Of a DNA stretch of 64,000 nucleotides, positions 17,912 to 27,043 are shown in pieces (the first letter of the stretch is position 1; each line of letters opens with the position of its first letter). The stretch comes from Aquabacterium sp. GTDB lineage: Bacteria; Pseudomonadota; Gammaproteobacteria; Burkholderiales; Burkholderiaceae_C. Location of the stretch: NCBI RefSeq assembly GCF_016195855.1, contig NZ_JACPYU010000012.1, positions 1-64,000 of the forward strand, in the 5' to 3' direction. A program made the translations under genes and the position numbers. The notes beneath the pieces were generated by a model that saw nothing but the letters and a program-made list of their open reading frames with translations, had not been told where the DNA came from and did no database searches.

Positions 17912-18235
17912 ATGAGCAATTCACAAGCTGTGCATCCCGGCGCCATCCTGCGTGCCAAGTTCATGGAACAACATGGCCTGTCGGCCAGCGGTCTGGCCAT
18001 TCGCCTGCACGTACCGGCACCCCGTGTGAACGACATCGTGCGCGAACGCCGTGGCATCAGCCCCGACTCGGCCCTGCGTCTGGCCCGCTTCTTTGGCACC
18101 ACGCCTCAGTACTGGATGGACCTGCAAACGGCCTACGACCTGCGCGTTGCAGAAGACCTGGCTGGCGAACAGATTCGCCGCGAAGTGGCCCCTGTGCCCG
18201 TCGCTGAAGCCCCCGTTCTGGCCGCCGCTGCCTGA
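17912..18235 (+). CDS. HigA-family antitoxin-like XRE regulator, no toxin partner
   Basis: 107 residues. An HTH of the HigA/VapI type covers about 8-80: HPGAILRAKFMEQHGLSASG, VNDIVRERRGISPDSALRLA, then the signature FFGTTPQYWMDLQTAYDL. The C-terminal Ala/Pro/Val tail is low-complexity. HigB toxin genes normally sit directly upstream, but only 149 bp separates this gene from the divergent Crp-type regulator and no toxin-sized frame is there or in the 118 bp downstream. It is therefore probably a solitary regulator rather than part of a working toxin-antitoxin module. Confidence 0.88.
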   Translation: MSNSQAVHPGAILRAKFMEQHGLSASGLAIRLHVPAPRVNDIVRERRGISPDSALRLARFFGTTPQYWMDLQTAYDLRVAEDLAGEQIRREVAPVPVAEAPVLAAAA

Positions 18236-18353
18236 ACGCTTGAGAACAGGCTGCAGCCGCGCTCCACGAGCCTGCCAGCAGCCTGTCACGCGGCCTGACC
18301 CTGGGTAAACCGGTCAGCGCCGCGCAGCCAAGTCAACCAGAACTGGTTAGCCT

Positions 18354-19853
18354 TTATTGGAACGCCACCTCGGCGAAACTGCGCAGCTTACGGCTGTGCA
18401 GTTGACCAGCCATATTGGCCCTTAAACGCTCAATGGCGCGCAAGCCAATGCGCAGATGCTGGTCTACCCGCTCGCGGTAGAACTGGTTGGCCATGCCCGG
18501 CAGCTTCAACTCGCCGTGCAGCGGCTTGTCGCTCACGCACAGCAGCGTCCCGTAAGGCACACGGAAGCGGAAGCCGTTGGCCGCAATGGTCGCGCTCTCC
18601 ATGTCCAGCGCCACCGCACGGCTCTGGCTGAAGCGGCGCTCGGGTTCACGCTGCGGCAGCAACTCCCAGTTGCGGTTGTCGGTCGACGCCACCGTGCCCG
18701 TGCGCATGATGCGCTTGAGCTCGTAGCCATGCAGCTGGGTCACGTCGGCCACCGCCCCTTCCAGCGCGAGCTGGATTTCGGCCAGCGGCGGGATGGGGAC
18801 CCACAAAGGCAGATCCTCGTCGAGCACGTGGTCCTCACGGACATAACCGTGCGCGAGCACATAGTCCCCCAGTTGCTGCGTGTTGCGCAGGCCCGCACAG
18901 TGTCCCAGCATGATCCAGGCATGCGGACGCAAGACCGCGATGTGGTCGGTCGCCGTCTTGGCATTGGCCGGCCCCACCCCGATGTTGACCATGGTGATGC
19001 CACTGCGGTCCTTGCGGATCAGGTGGTAGGCGGGCATCTGTGGCAGGCGTGGCGGCACCGAACCCAGTGCATCCGCGGCCTCGACAGACTGCCCGACGCG
19101 CCGCGTGATCACGTTGCCCGGCTCGACAAAAGCGATGCAGTCGTCGTCGTCGCGCGGGTTCTTCGGGTCGGGCGCGCGGCGCATCAACTCGTGGCCCATG
19201 CGCACGAACTCGTCGATGTAGAACTGGTAGTTCGTGAACAGCACGAAGTTCTGGAAGTGCTCGGGCGAGGTGCCGGTGTAGTGGCGCAGGCGGTGCAGCG
19301 AGTAATCCACACGCGGTGCGGTGAACAAGGACAGCGGCCGGGGCGCGCCGCCGCGTGTCTCGTAGGTGCCATTGGCAATGCCGTCGTCCATCGATGCCAG
19401 GTCAGGCAAGTCGAAGCGATCACGCAGCAGCAAACGGCGCTCGGCCGACATGCTGCCTTCCAGGTGCTGGTGTTCGGCCAGGCTGAAGTGCACGGGGATC
19501 GGATCGGCCCCCAGGCCCACCTCGATGGACACGCCGTGATTGGCCAGCAGCAGGTCGAACTGGTCACGGTAATAGTCGGCGAACAGATCGGGGCGCGTCA
19601 GCGTGGTCTCGTAGGTGCCGGGCCCGGCCACAAAGCCATAGGACAAGCGGGAGTCCGCGCGGGCCACCGTGTCGGTGTGGATGCGCACAAAGGGGTACTT
19701 GGCGCGCACATGGCCCTTGAGCTTGTCGCCGGCCACAAAGCGCTGGAGCGCATCACGCAGGTAGGCAATTTGCGAGTCGTACAGGCGCGTCACGTGATCC
19801 AGCGCGGCCTGCGCGTTGTCGAATCGCTGGGTGGGGAACTTCGGGGCTGCCAT
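18354..19853 (-). CDS. amn: AMP nucleosidase
   Basis: Hydrolyses AMP to adenine and ribose 5-phosphate, controlling adenylate levels. 499 residues, the usual length. An N-terminal AMN domain (about 1-190) precedes a nucleoside-phosphorylase-like catalytic domain: MVNIGVGPANAKTATDHIAV, AWIMLGHCAGLRNTQQLGDY, LDMESATIAANGFRFRVPYG and LLCVSDKPLHGELKLPG. The conserved Asp in SDKPLHGE is the expected catalytic acid. It is convergent with the HigA-like gene and lies 181 bp after exbD on the same strand. Confidence 0.97.
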   Translation of the reverse strand: MAAPKFPTQRFDNAQAALDHVTRLYDSQIAYLRDALQRFVAGDKLKGHVRAKYPFVRIHTDTVARADSRLSYGFVAGPGTYETTLTRPDLFADYYRDQFDLLLANHGVSIEVGLGADPIPVHFSLAEHQHLEGSMSAERRLLLRDRFDLPDLASMDDGIANGTYETRGGAPRPLSLFTAPRVDYSLHRLRHYTGTSPEHFQNFVLFTNYQFYIDEFVRMGHELMRRAPDPKNPRDDDDCIAFVEPGNVITRRVGQSVEAADALGSVPPRLPQMPAYHLIRKDRSGITMVNIGVGPANAKTATDHIAVLRPHAWIMLGHCAGLRNTQQLGDYVLAHGYVREDHVLDEDLPLWVPIPPLAEIQLALEGAVADVTQLHGYELKRIMRTGTVASTDNRNWELLPQREPERRFSQSRAVALDMESATIAANGFRFRVPYGTLLCVSDKPLHGELKLPGMANQFYRERVDQHLRIGLRAIERLRANMAGQLHSRKLRSFAEVAFQ

Positions 19854-20034
19854 CTAGGGATCCTGACCAACAGTCAACTTGCAGACCATTGTGCGCGCGG
19901 CCATCGGGCCTGGCGCAGCGAAATGCAAGGCTTGTGGCCCCTTGTCGTTCGCGGCCGACATCAGACCCGACATCTGCCCCAACAACAGACAGGGCGATGC
20001 CTTGGCGCACGCTGGCGCGCTTTAAGATGGCTTG

Positions 20035-20478
20035 TTATTTCGACGCGGCCGCAGCCGCAGCACCCGGCGCTTCGGTCACGAAGGCGATGCGGTTGAGCCC
20101 CGCCTTCTGCAACACGCCGATCAGCTCGGCCACGCGCCCATAGGGCACGCCCTTGTCGGCACGCAGTTGCACCTCGGTGTCGCGGCGCCGCTTGGCCAGC
20201 TCGGTGGCCTGCCTGGCCACGGCCTCCAGCGAGCTGTCCTGATCGTCCAGGTGCACCGCGCCGTCGCCCGTCAAGGCCACGGCCAGCACCGTCTGGTTGT
20301 TCTGCGGCGCAGGCGGGGCATCCGCCTTGGGCAGATCCAGCTTGAGCTTGGACGTCATCAAGGGCGCGGTCAGCATGAAGATGACCAGCAGCACCAACAT
20401 GACGTCGATCAGCGGCGTCATGTTGATCTCGCTCATGGGCTGGCTGCCCTGTGGTCGCTCCAGACGCCCGAATGCCAT
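20035..20478 (-). CDS. exbD: ExbD/TolR-family proton-channel subunit
   Basis: 147 residues. A cytoplasmic N-terminus with INMTPLIDVMLVLLVIFMLT carries the membrane helix and the Asp essential for proton flow. A periplasmic domain follows (about 45-140) with an Ala-rich tail. With the adjacent ExbB it should use the proton gradient to energise an outer-membrane process through TonB or Tol proteins. No tonB or receptor gene is adjacent, so TolR-like and ExbD-like roles cannot be separated firmly. It starts 21 bp after exbB. Confidence 0.92.
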   Translation of the reverse strand: MAFGRLERPQGSQPMSEINMTPLIDVMLVLLVIFMLTAPLMTSKLKLDLPKADAPPAPQNNQTVLAVALTGDGAVHLDDQDSSLEAVARQATELAKRRRDTEVQLRADKGVPYGRVAELIGVLQKAGLNRIAFVTEAPGAAAAAASK

Positions 20479-20499
20479 GGCCGTTCCTTACTTGCTTGC

Positions 20500-21156
20500 T
20501 CAGTCGCGGGCTTGCGCGCCCAGCAGGGCTTCGCGCAGGTCGTGGGCAAAGCCTTCCAGATCGGCCTCGCAGGCCGACACGTACTTGCCAAAGATGTTGT
20601 AGGCCAGCACGGCCGGGATGGCCACGGCCAGGCCGGCGGCGGTCATGATCAGCGCCTCGCCCACCGGGCCTGCCACCTTGTCCAGGCTGACCGAACCTTC
20701 GGTGGCGATGCCCATCATGGCGTGGTAGATGCCCCAGACGGTGCCAAACAGGCCCACGAAGGGCGACACGGCCCCCACCGAGGCCAGCAGCACCTGCCCC
20801 ACCTGCAGGCGCGCCAGCACGCCATGCAGGCTGTCGCGCAGGCGGCGTGTCAATTGGGCCTCAGGCAAGGCGCGGGCCTCCAGCGTACCCGCAGTGGCCG
20901 GCTCGCTCACGGCATCCACCAGCGGCAGCAGCACGCCTTCGCGGTCCAGCCCCTGCAAGGTCTGACGGGCCGAGACCATGTCGGGCGACTGCCAGAAAGC
21001 CTGCACGCCCAGCGTGAGGTCACGGCGGGCCCGCTTGAGCAGCCAGCCCTTCCAGAAGATCACCACCCAGGCGCTGATCGACATCAGCAGCAGCATGATT
21101 GCCACCGCACGCCCGATCGCGTCACCCTGCTCCCAATACTGCGTCAAACCACCCAT
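20500..21156 (-). CDS. exbB: MotA/TolQ/ExbB proton-channel family protein
   Basis: 218 residues from the ATG at 21156; longer in-frame reading to 21426 runs back over dapB and is unlikely. Three membrane helices: near 18-38 (AVAIMLLLMSISAWVVIFW), about 120-145 (LLASVGAVSPFVGLFGTVWG) and about 160-185 (GEALIMTAAGLAVAIPAVLA). The GLFGTVWGI and GLAVAIPA signatures are typical. It pairs with ExbD, 21 bp downstream, and lies 17 bp after dapB, so dapB-exbB-exbD probably share a transcript. Confidence 0.93.
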   Translation of the reverse strand: MGGLTQYWEQGDAIGRAVAIMLLLMSISAWVVIFWKGWLLKRARRDLTLGVQAFWQSPDMVSARQTLQGLDREGVLLPLVDAVSEPATAGTLEARALPEAQLTRRLRDSLHGVLARLQVGQVLLASVGAVSPFVGLFGTVWGIYHAMMGIATEGSVSLDKVAGPVGEALIMTAAGLAVAIPAVLAYNIFGKYVSACEADLEGFAHDLREALLGAQARD

Positions 21157-21173
21157 GCCGCGTCCTTGTTGGA

Positions 21174-22001
21174 TTACTTCAGGCCCAGCACATCGTCCAT
21201 GCCGAACAGGCCATGGGGTTGGTGCGACAGGAAACGCACGGCACGCAGGCTGCCCTGGGCATACGTGGCGCGGCTGGAGGACTTGTGCGTGATCTCGATG
21301 CGTTCGCCAATGCCGGCAAACAGCACGGTGTGGTCGCCCACGATGTCGCCGCCACGCACGGTGGCAAAGCCGATGGTGCTGGGGTCGCGCTCGCCGGTCA
21401 CGCCTTCGCGGCCGTAGACCGCGCATTCCTGCAGGTTGCGGCCCACGCCTTCGGCCACAATCTCGCCCATCTTCAGGGCGGTGCCGCTGGGCGCGTCCAC
21501 CTTGTGGCGGTGGTGTGCTTCGATGATCTCGATGTCGTAGCCTTCCTTGAGCGCCTTGGCAGCCTGCTCCAGCAGCTTGAAGACCACGTTCACGCCCACG
21601 GCCATATTGGGCGACATCATGATGCTGATGTCACGTGCGGCATCCTGGATCTCGGCCTTCTGGGCATCGGTGAAGCCGGTGGTGCCGATGATCATCTTGA
21701 CGCCCAGTTCACGGCACACGCGCAGGTGTTCCATGGTGCCTTCAGGGCGGGTGAAGTCGATCAGGTAGCGCGCGTTCTTCAGGCCGGCACGCAGGTCGGC
21801 CGTGATGGCGACACCGCTGTTGGCGCCCAGAAAGGCCGTGGCATCGGCACCGACAGCAGGACTGGCTGCGATGTCCAGCGCGCCAGCGAGTTGGGCGTCA
21901 GCGGCGTTGTGCACGGCCTCGATCAACATGCGGCCCATGCGGCCGGAGGCACCGGCAATGGCAATCTGGTGGACGGGGCTGGCGTTGGCGGCGGTGCTCA
22001 T
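21174..22001 (-). CDS. dapB: 4-hydroxy-tetrahydrodipicolinate reductase
   Basis: NAD(P)H-dependent reductase of lysine and meso-diaminopimelate synthesis. 275 residues: N-terminal Rossmann motif [12 protein letters not shown], then IGTTGFT, catalytic [20 protein letters not shown], and C-terminal [15 protein letters not shown]. It lies 51 bp after bamE and 17 bp before exbB on the same strand. Identity is strong. Confidence 0.98.
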   Translation of the reverse strand: MSTAANASPVHQIAIAGASGRMGRMLIEAVHNAADAQLAGALDIAASPAVGADATAFLGANSGVAITADLRAGLKNARYLIDFTRPEGTMEHLRVCRELGVKMIIGTTGFTDAQKAEIQDAARDISIMMSPNMAVGVNVVFKLLEQAAKALKEGYDIEIIEAHHRHKVDAPSGTALKMGEIVAEGVGRNLQECAVYGREGVTGERDPSTIGFATVRGGDIVGDHTVLFAGIGERIEITHKSSSRATYAQGSLRAVRFLSHQPHGLFGMDDVLGLK

Positions 22002-22052
22002 GCAGTCAAATCTCGGTGAAGCAGTTGAATCTGGGGGAAATGCGGCTCGGGC

Positions 22053-22589
22053 TCAGCGCTTGCCGGCTTCCAGGGGCGGGTAGGCGCGCACAGCGCCTTG
22101 CGGCACGGTCTTGACCACGTCGCTCTTGGGCGGCACCGGCAAGGCGGCGATCTGCTCGGGCGTCAGGTTCTCCACGTCCTTGCCTTTGACAGGCTTGTCG
22201 ATGGAGGCCACGAAATCGCGCTCGCTGGGCAGCGGCTCGGTGTCAAAACGCTCCACCGCATCGTTCTTGAAGAACACGCTGACACGGCGCTGCTGGTCGG
22301 CCACGCCCTGGCGGCGGATGGTGAAGACGTAGTCCCAGCGGTCGGTGTGGAAGGGGTCGGCCAGCAAGGGCGTGCCCAGGATTTCCTTGACCTGCATGCG
22401 GCCCAGGCCCGGCTGGATCTGCGCCATGATTTCCTGCGTGACCACATTGCCCTGCACCACGTCCACCTTGTAGGGCTCAAGCAGGCCGAACAGCGTCTCG
22501 GGCTTGCTCAGCGACAAATTGCTGCAGGCCGACAGCATGGCCACGGGGGCCAGCCAGAACAAAGCGCGGCGAAGGGGTTTCAGCGTCAT
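22053..22589 (-). CDS. bamE: Outer-membrane assembly lipoprotein BamE
   Basis: Small lipoprotein of the BAM complex that inserts outer-membrane beta-barrels. 178 residues from the ATG at 22589 (MTLKPLRRALF); a 206-residue version from 22673 would place the signal peptide internally. Lipobox LSAC gives lipidated C22. A SmpA/OmlA domain follows (about 45-125: QEIMAQIQPGLGRMQVKEIL, then DRWDYVF), and the tail is longer than in E. coli. It is divergent from fur with a 178-bp spacer, a standard betaproteobacterial arrangement. Confidence 0.95.
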   Translation of the reverse strand: MTLKPLRRALFWLAPVAMLSACSNLSLSKPETLFGLLEPYKVDVVQGNVVTQEIMAQIQPGLGRMQVKEILGTPLLADPFHTDRWDYVFTIRRQGVADQQRRVSVFFKNDAVERFDTEPLPSERDFVASIDKPVKGKDVENLTPEQIAALPVPPKSDVVKTVPQGAVRAYPPLEAGKR

Positions 22590-22767
22590 GGATGAGCAGC
22601 TTGGTTGGTGCCCGGGGCAGGCGGGCGGAAAACAGGAATCAACCCGCGCAGCACGAATGCCACGCAGCGACAAGGCCCGACCATTTCACAGGTCTCGCCC
22701 ATGTCGATATCATTGGGCATTCTAGCGGGGGCCGATCAAGGTTGCTCCGCAGCCGGAGCCTCCACCC

Positions 22768-23214
22768 ATGACCCACGCAGAAGAACTCAAGAGCAGCGGG
22801 CTCAAAGCCACCCTGCCTCGCATCAAGATCCTGGAAGTTTTCCAGGCGGCCGCCCAGCGCCACATGACGGCCGAAGACGTCTACAAGGTCCTGCTCACCG
22901 AGGGCTCGGACATCGGCCTGGCCACGGTTTACCGTGTGTTGATGCAGTTTGAGCAGGCCGGCATCTTGTCGCGCAACCATTTCGAGGCGGGCAGCGAAGC
23001 CGGCAAGGCCGTGTTCGAGCTCAACGAGGGCAAGCACCACGACCACCTCGTGTGCGTGAACTGTGGCCGGGTGGAAGAGTTTTACGACGCGGAAATCGAG
23101 CGCCGTCAGCAGGAAATCGCCCAGGAACGCGGCTACAAACTGCAGGACCACGCCCTGGCGCTGTACGTGATCTGCGAACGTGAAGGCTGCGCCGGCAAGG
23201 CCAACGGCCGCTGA
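22768..23214 (+). CDS. fur: Ferric uptake regulator Fur
   Basis: Fe2+-dependent repressor of iron uptake genes. 148 residues: winged helix with KATLPRIKILEVFQ and DIGLATVYRVLMQFEQAGIL, metal-binding stretch GKHHDHLVCVNCGRVEEFYD (structural Cys and His ligands), and a second Cys pair late in the protein (CEREGC). It is divergent from bamE. A strong Fur-box candidate in this window is at 36993-37011, ahead of the redox operon. Confidence 0.97.
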   Translation: MTHAEELKSSGLKATLPRIKILEVFQAAAQRHMTAEDVYKVLLTEGSDIGLATVYRVLMQFEQAGILSRNHFEAGSEAGKAVFELNEGKHHDHLVCVNCGRVEEFYDAEIERRQQEIAQERGYKLQDHALALYVICEREGCAGKANGR

Positions 23215-23247
23215 GGCTCAGCCCAAGTCAGCCCCAAGGGCAGCGCT

Positions 23248-24210
23248 TCAGTTGCCGCCCCGCTCCATCGCGCGCTGGTGGCGCTCGATGAATTCCTTGT
23301 AGGTGTCGATGCCGCGCAGTTGCAGCACGGTGTTGCGCACGGCAGCTTCCACCAGCACGGCCAGATTTCGGCCAGCGTCCACCGCGATCACCGCCTTGCG
23401 GATGGGCACGCCCATCACCTCTTCGAACAGGGGCTCGTAAGGCAGGCGCTCGAACTCGCGCTCCATGGTTTCCTTGCGGACCAGGTGCACGATGAGCTTG
23501 AGGCGCATCTTGCGGCGCACCGCGGTTTCACCAAAGATGGCCTTGATGTCCAGCAGGCCGATCCCGCGCACTTCCAGCAGGTTGAGCAGCAACTCGGGGC
23601 AGCGGCCCTCGATGGCCGTGCGCGAGACGCGGAACAGGTCCACGGCGTCATCGGCCACCAGGCCATGGCCACGCGAGATCAATTCCAGCCCGAGTTCGCT
23701 CTTGCCCAGGCCGGATTCACCTGTCAGCAGCACGCCCAGACCCAGGATGTCCATGAACACGCCGTGGCGCGTGATGCGCTCGGCGAAATGCTGGGTGAGG
23801 TAGCTGCGCAGCACGTCGATGACGTGGCCGGCCGGCTCCTGGGTGACGAACAGCGGGATGCCAGCTCGGCCACACATGGCCACCAGCTTGTCAGAGGGCG
23901 CCTGGGCGTCTGCCACCACCACCACGGGCGGCTCCAGCGTCACGATGCGCTGGATGCGGCGCTCCTGGTCCTCAGGAGTCGAGCCCGAGAAATAGGCGGC
24001 CTCGCGCCGGCCCACGATCTGGACGCGGTAAGGATGGATGTAATTGAGGTAGCCCACCAGATCGGCGGCGGACTGCGCGGTTTGAACGGCTTCTTCGTCG
24101 AAACGGCGCTCAGGGTGTGCGTGCCCGGCGATCCACTCCCAGCGCAAAGCCCCGCGGTTGGCTTCGAAAAGCGCTTCGGCACTGATGATGGCGAGATCTT
24201 TGACGCTCAC
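23248..24210 (-). CDS. hprK: HPr kinase/phosphorylase
   Basis: Phosphorylates and dephosphorylates HPr on a serine in the phosphotransferase network. 320 residues from a GTG at 24210. The catalytic half has Walker A GESGLGKS at 164-171, then [14 protein letters not shown] and the family signature [20 protein letters not shown]. It follows ptsN by 58 bp, a linkage typical of proteobacteria that use the system for regulation rather than sugar uptake. It is convergent with fur. Confidence 0.97.
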   Translation of the reverse strand: MSVKDLAIISAEALFEANRGALRWEWIAGHAHPERRFDEEAVQTAQSAADLVGYLNYIHPYRVQIVGRREAAYFSGSTPEDQERRIQRIVTLEPPVVVVADAQAPSDKLVAMCGRAGIPLFVTQEPAGHVIDVLRSYLTQHFAERITRHGVFMDILGLGVLLTGESGLGKSELGLELISRGHGLVADDAVDLFRVSRTAIEGRCPELLLNLLEVRGIGLLDIKAIFGETAVRRKMRLKLIVHLVRKETMEREFERLPYEPLFEEVMGVPIRKAVIAVDAGRNLAVLVEAAVRNTVLQLRGIDTYKEFIERHQRAMERGGN

Positions 24211-24268
24211 GAGTGATCTGTTTGGTTAACGACAGGATCTCATGATGCCCCAGCCACGCCCGAAAAGA

Positions 24269-24739
24269 CTAGGCTACCGACTTCAGCGGCTGCCAACGCT
24301 CGATCAAATCGTGAACCTGAGCCGCATCACCCTCGGTTTTGAGGCGTTCGCGCAACTCCCGGTCAGACAGCAACTCGGCGATTTCGGACAGGATTTCCAG
24401 GTGACGCTGGGTGGCCGCTTCGGGCACCAGCAGGAAGATCAGCAGGTTGACGGGCTCGTCGTCCGGCGCGTCAAAAGGAATGGGCTGGCTCAGGCGGATG
24501 ACGGCGGCCAGCGGGTTCTTCAACCCCTTGATGCGGCCGTGCGGGATGGCCACGCCATGCCCCAGGCCGGTCGAACCCAGCCGCTCACGGGCAAACAGGT
24601 TGTCCGTCACGATGGCGCGGGCGATGGCGTGCTGATTCTCGAACAGCAGCCCAGCGTGCTCGAAGACCCGCTTCTTGCTGCTGGCGTCCACGTCCACCAG
24701 CACCTGGCTGGCGGGAAGGATGGCTGATAGTCGATTCAT
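24269..24739 (-). CDS. ptsN: Nitrogen-type PTS EIIA protein
   Basis: EIIA(Ntr), a phosphate-accepting regulator that links PTS state to nitrogen and potassium control. 156 residues; active-site H67 in GHGVAIPHGRIKGL. No other EII domains, so no transport role. It is upstream of hprK on the minus strand, with its own likely promoter 65 bp upstream. Confidence 0.96.
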   Translation of the reverse strand: MNRLSAILPASQVLVDVDASSKKRVFEHAGLLFENQHAIARAIVTDNLFARERLGSTGLGHGVAIPHGRIKGLKNPLAAVIRLSQPIPFDAPDDEPVNLLIFLLVPEAATQRHLEILSEIAELLSDRELRERLKTEGDAAQVHDLIERWQPLKSVA

Positions 24740-24803
24740 CTTGATTCAAGCAGGGGTGACGGCGAGCACCTTGACCCCGGCTACCGGGACGGATGAGGGG
24801 CGG

Positions 24804-24809
24804 ATTATA
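24804..24809 (-). promoter_or_regulatory. Candidate -10 element for ptsN-hprK
   Basis: On the minus strand a perfect TATAAT is read at 24809-24804, 65 bp before the ptsN start. No consensus -35 is seen at 16-18 nt. It lies in the 336-bp gap between ptsN and hpf, which otherwise holds only the hpf terminator and no gene. Confidence 0.45.
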
Positions 24810-24971
24810 GGGATAGCGTGACAGCGATGACTTATCACACCAACCCTCGATTTAAGGGATTCTGCACCCTTTGCTGCACCGCAGCAAGGGGCAAATTACC
24901 CAAAACGCCCCGGAACACCCCGATGCCCGGGTGAAATCCACTCTAGTCCGATCGGTTCGCGTCAGCCCATG

Positions 24972-24994
24972 AAAAACGGCCCCGAAGGGCCGTT
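24972..24994 (-). terminator. Intrinsic terminator after hpf
   Basis: AACGGCCC and GGGCCGTT form an 8-bp stem with a CGAA/TTCG loop and a T5 run on the minus strand (24976-24972). It lies 82 bp after the hpf stop codon. Confidence 0.85.
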
Positions 24995-25075
24995 AACTTG
25001 GTGTCTACCTGCGCTGGCGACCCGCAATCAGGCATACCAAGCACGCTGTTTGAGGCTTGCGGCGGCAGCGCGTGC

Positions 25076-25426
25076 TTATTGAATAGCGTCCCAGGACGAA
25101 TCCTGACGCTTGTGGGATGTGTGATGGTGGTCCTGCACGCGATCCTTGTGGCGGCAGACCTGACGATCCAGCTTGTCCATGAGTTGATCAATGGCGGCGT
25201 ACAGATCTTCGTGAGAAGTCTCGACGAATATGTCCTTACCCTTCACATGCACAGTGACTTCGGCCTTTTGACGGCGATCCTTTTCCTTTTGCTTTTCAAC
25301 GGTTAGCAAGACATTGACGTCCACGACTTGATCGAAATGACGGGTCACTCGATCCAACTTAGTGAGTACATACTCACGCAGCGAAGGGGTAACTTCCAGG
25401 TGGTGGCCACTGATCGTCAAATTCAT
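25076..25426 (-). CDS. hpf: Ribosome hibernation promoting factor (short form)
   Basis: Binds the 30S decoding region and supports inactive ribosome dimers in stationary phase. 116 residues from the ATG at 25426, chosen because a perfect AGGAGG lies just upstream; a 168-residue extension to 25582 has no such site. S30AE domain: [20 protein letters not shown], then [16 protein letters not shown] and [17 protein letters not shown]. The His-rich tail is short, so it is not the long form. It precedes ptsN and hprK; rpoN, often next to hpf, is not in the window. Confidence 0.95.
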   Translation of the reverse strand: MNLTISGHHLEVTPSLREYVLTKLDRVTRHFDQVVDVNVLLTVEKQKEKDRRQKAEVTVHVKGKDIFVETSHEDLYAAIDQLMDKLDRQVCRHKDRVQDHHHTSHKRQDSSWDAIQ

Positions 25427-25666
25427 ACTGCCTCCTTTCGAGAGCAGAAGCGTTGAAGACACCCGGCTGGCGAACCAGCGGCAAAGCCGCATTTTTGTTA
25501 CGGCTTCACTACCGATTTCATTGCTGAAAATCGTCGACCGGAAGGCCAGTGTGCGCCTGTCGGCGCGGCCTGACAAGTGCATCGCCTCAGTATTTGTATG
25601 GAGGTCGAGGGGGCCGTGAAGAAAACCCGCTATCGCTTGAGACAGCTCAAAACCCCTGTCAAACCC

Positions 25667-26917
25667 TCACCCTCGGGCTGGGGCGGACTGTGTATGCAGG
25701 CGCAGCCGGCCCACCCACCAGACCATGATCAGCGTGGTCACGAGGGCCAGCCAGCCGGCGCGGCCGTAACCCTGCACCAGGCCTTCGGGCGTGCGTGAAA
25801 TCATCAGGCCGCCCACCCAGGCCGACACGCCCATGGCAGCCGATTGCAGGGCCCCGTTGACGCTCATGAACGAGCCGCGCACAGAGGGCTCGGGCGCCGC
25901 GGTCAGCAAGGCCATGCCGGGCACCATGCGCCCCGAGACGAACACGAAGAAGGCCGTGGTCACCAGCAGCAGCACCGGCAGCGCCACGACGGGCAGATGG
26001 GTCAGGGCCAGCATGGGCAGCACGGCCAGCACGCTGATGACGCGGAACATGAGGACCTTGCCCCAGCGGTCAGTGAGGCGTCCCCACAGACGGGCCGTGA
26101 ACAGCGTGGCCACACCGCCTGCGAAGTACACATAGGGCACCTGCTCCTGGCTCAGGCCCACATTGGAGGTCGTGTAGATCGTGATGTAGGGAATGATGCT
26201 GAAACTGCCCGAGAGCATCAGCATGGACAGCGCGAACGCCCGCCAGTGATTGGGCTCGGCCAGCACGCGCTTGAGTTGCGTGATGGGTGGCTGAGCCGAT
26301 ACACCGGTCATGTGCCCCCGCAGCAAGGGCACCGAACGCCAGGCCGCAACCAGCACGACCAGCGAAGCCGCCGTGATGGCAAAGAAAGGCATGTGCCAAC
26401 CCCAGCGGCTGGCCATCCACAGCGACAGGGGTACCCCCGCCACCGTGGACATCGAAAACGCCGACATCACCAGCCCCATGGCCTGCCCGCGCCGCTCGAA
26501 AGGCACGGCATCGCCCACGATGGTCTGCACCAGTGCGCCCAGCACGCCGCCGAACACACCGGCGGCCACGCGCGCCGCCAACAAGGCACCATAGCTTGGC
26601 GCCAGGCCGCAGGCCAGCGTGGCCACCGCAAAGCCGGCGTACACCAGCAGCAGCGCACGCTTGCGCTCGAAACGGTCGATCACCATGGAGACCAGCAAGC
26701 CCGACAGGCCGGCGGCCAGCGAATACGCCGAGACCAGCAAACCGAACTCGGCATCACTCACATGAAAGAGCTTGGTGAGCTGCGGCCCCAGCGGCATCAT
26801 CACCATGAAGTCGACGATGTGCGTGAAGTTGATGGCCGCCAGGCTCCACAGCAGCAGGCGCTCGCGCACCATCAAGGTGGAGGGTATGGGTGGGGCCGTC
26901 GAAGCGGTGGAGCTCAT
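25667..26917 (-). CDS. Major facilitator superfamily transporter
   Basis: 416 residues from the ATG at 26917, with about twelve membrane helices. Motif A-like stretch between helices 2 and 3 (VSMVIDRFERKRALL), and GVFGGVLGALVQTIVGDAVP in helix 4-5, typical of proton-coupled exporters of the arabinose/drug-efflux type. The substrate is unknown. It is divergent from the O-glycan ligase gene with a 126-bp spacer. Family is clear, function is not. Confidence 0.9.
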   Translation of the reverse strand: MSSTASTAPPIPSTLMVRERLLLWSLAAINFTHIVDFMVMMPLGPQLTKLFHVSDAEFGLLVSAYSLAAGLSGLLVSMVIDRFERKRALLLVYAGFAVATLACGLAPSYGALLAARVAAGVFGGVLGALVQTIVGDAVPFERRGQAMGLVMSAFSMSTVAGVPLSLWMASRWGWHMPFFAITAASLVVLVAAWRSVPLLRGHMTGVSAQPPITQLKRVLAEPNHWRAFALSMLMLSGSFSIIPYITIYTTSNVGLSQEQVPYVYFAGGVATLFTARLWGRLTDRWGKVLMFRVISVLAVLPMLALTHLPVVALPVLLLVTTAFFVFVSGRMVPGMALLTAAPEPSVRGSFMSVNGALQSAAMGVSAWVGGLMISRTPEGLVQGYGRAGWLALVTTLIMVWWVGRLRLHTQSAPARG

Positions 26918-27043
26918 GGCAATCGGGCGGAGGCGGTCAGTCAGCCCGACAGTGTCGACGCTTTTGCTCAACCTTGTTGCGGCGGGTCTATTGTGACGAG
27001 CCTGTCGCCATCGGGCGCCTGATCTGCCGCGACAATAGCGGCC

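Noticed and set aside
18456..20096. 546-codon open frame on plus over amn
   Set aside because: Antisense of AMP nucleosidase, which has full-length conserved motifs.
20035..21156. ExbB/ExbD as flagellar stator MotA/MotB
   Set aside because: The second protein has the short ExbD/TolR plan with no OmpA-like peptidoglycan-binding domain, so it is not MotB.
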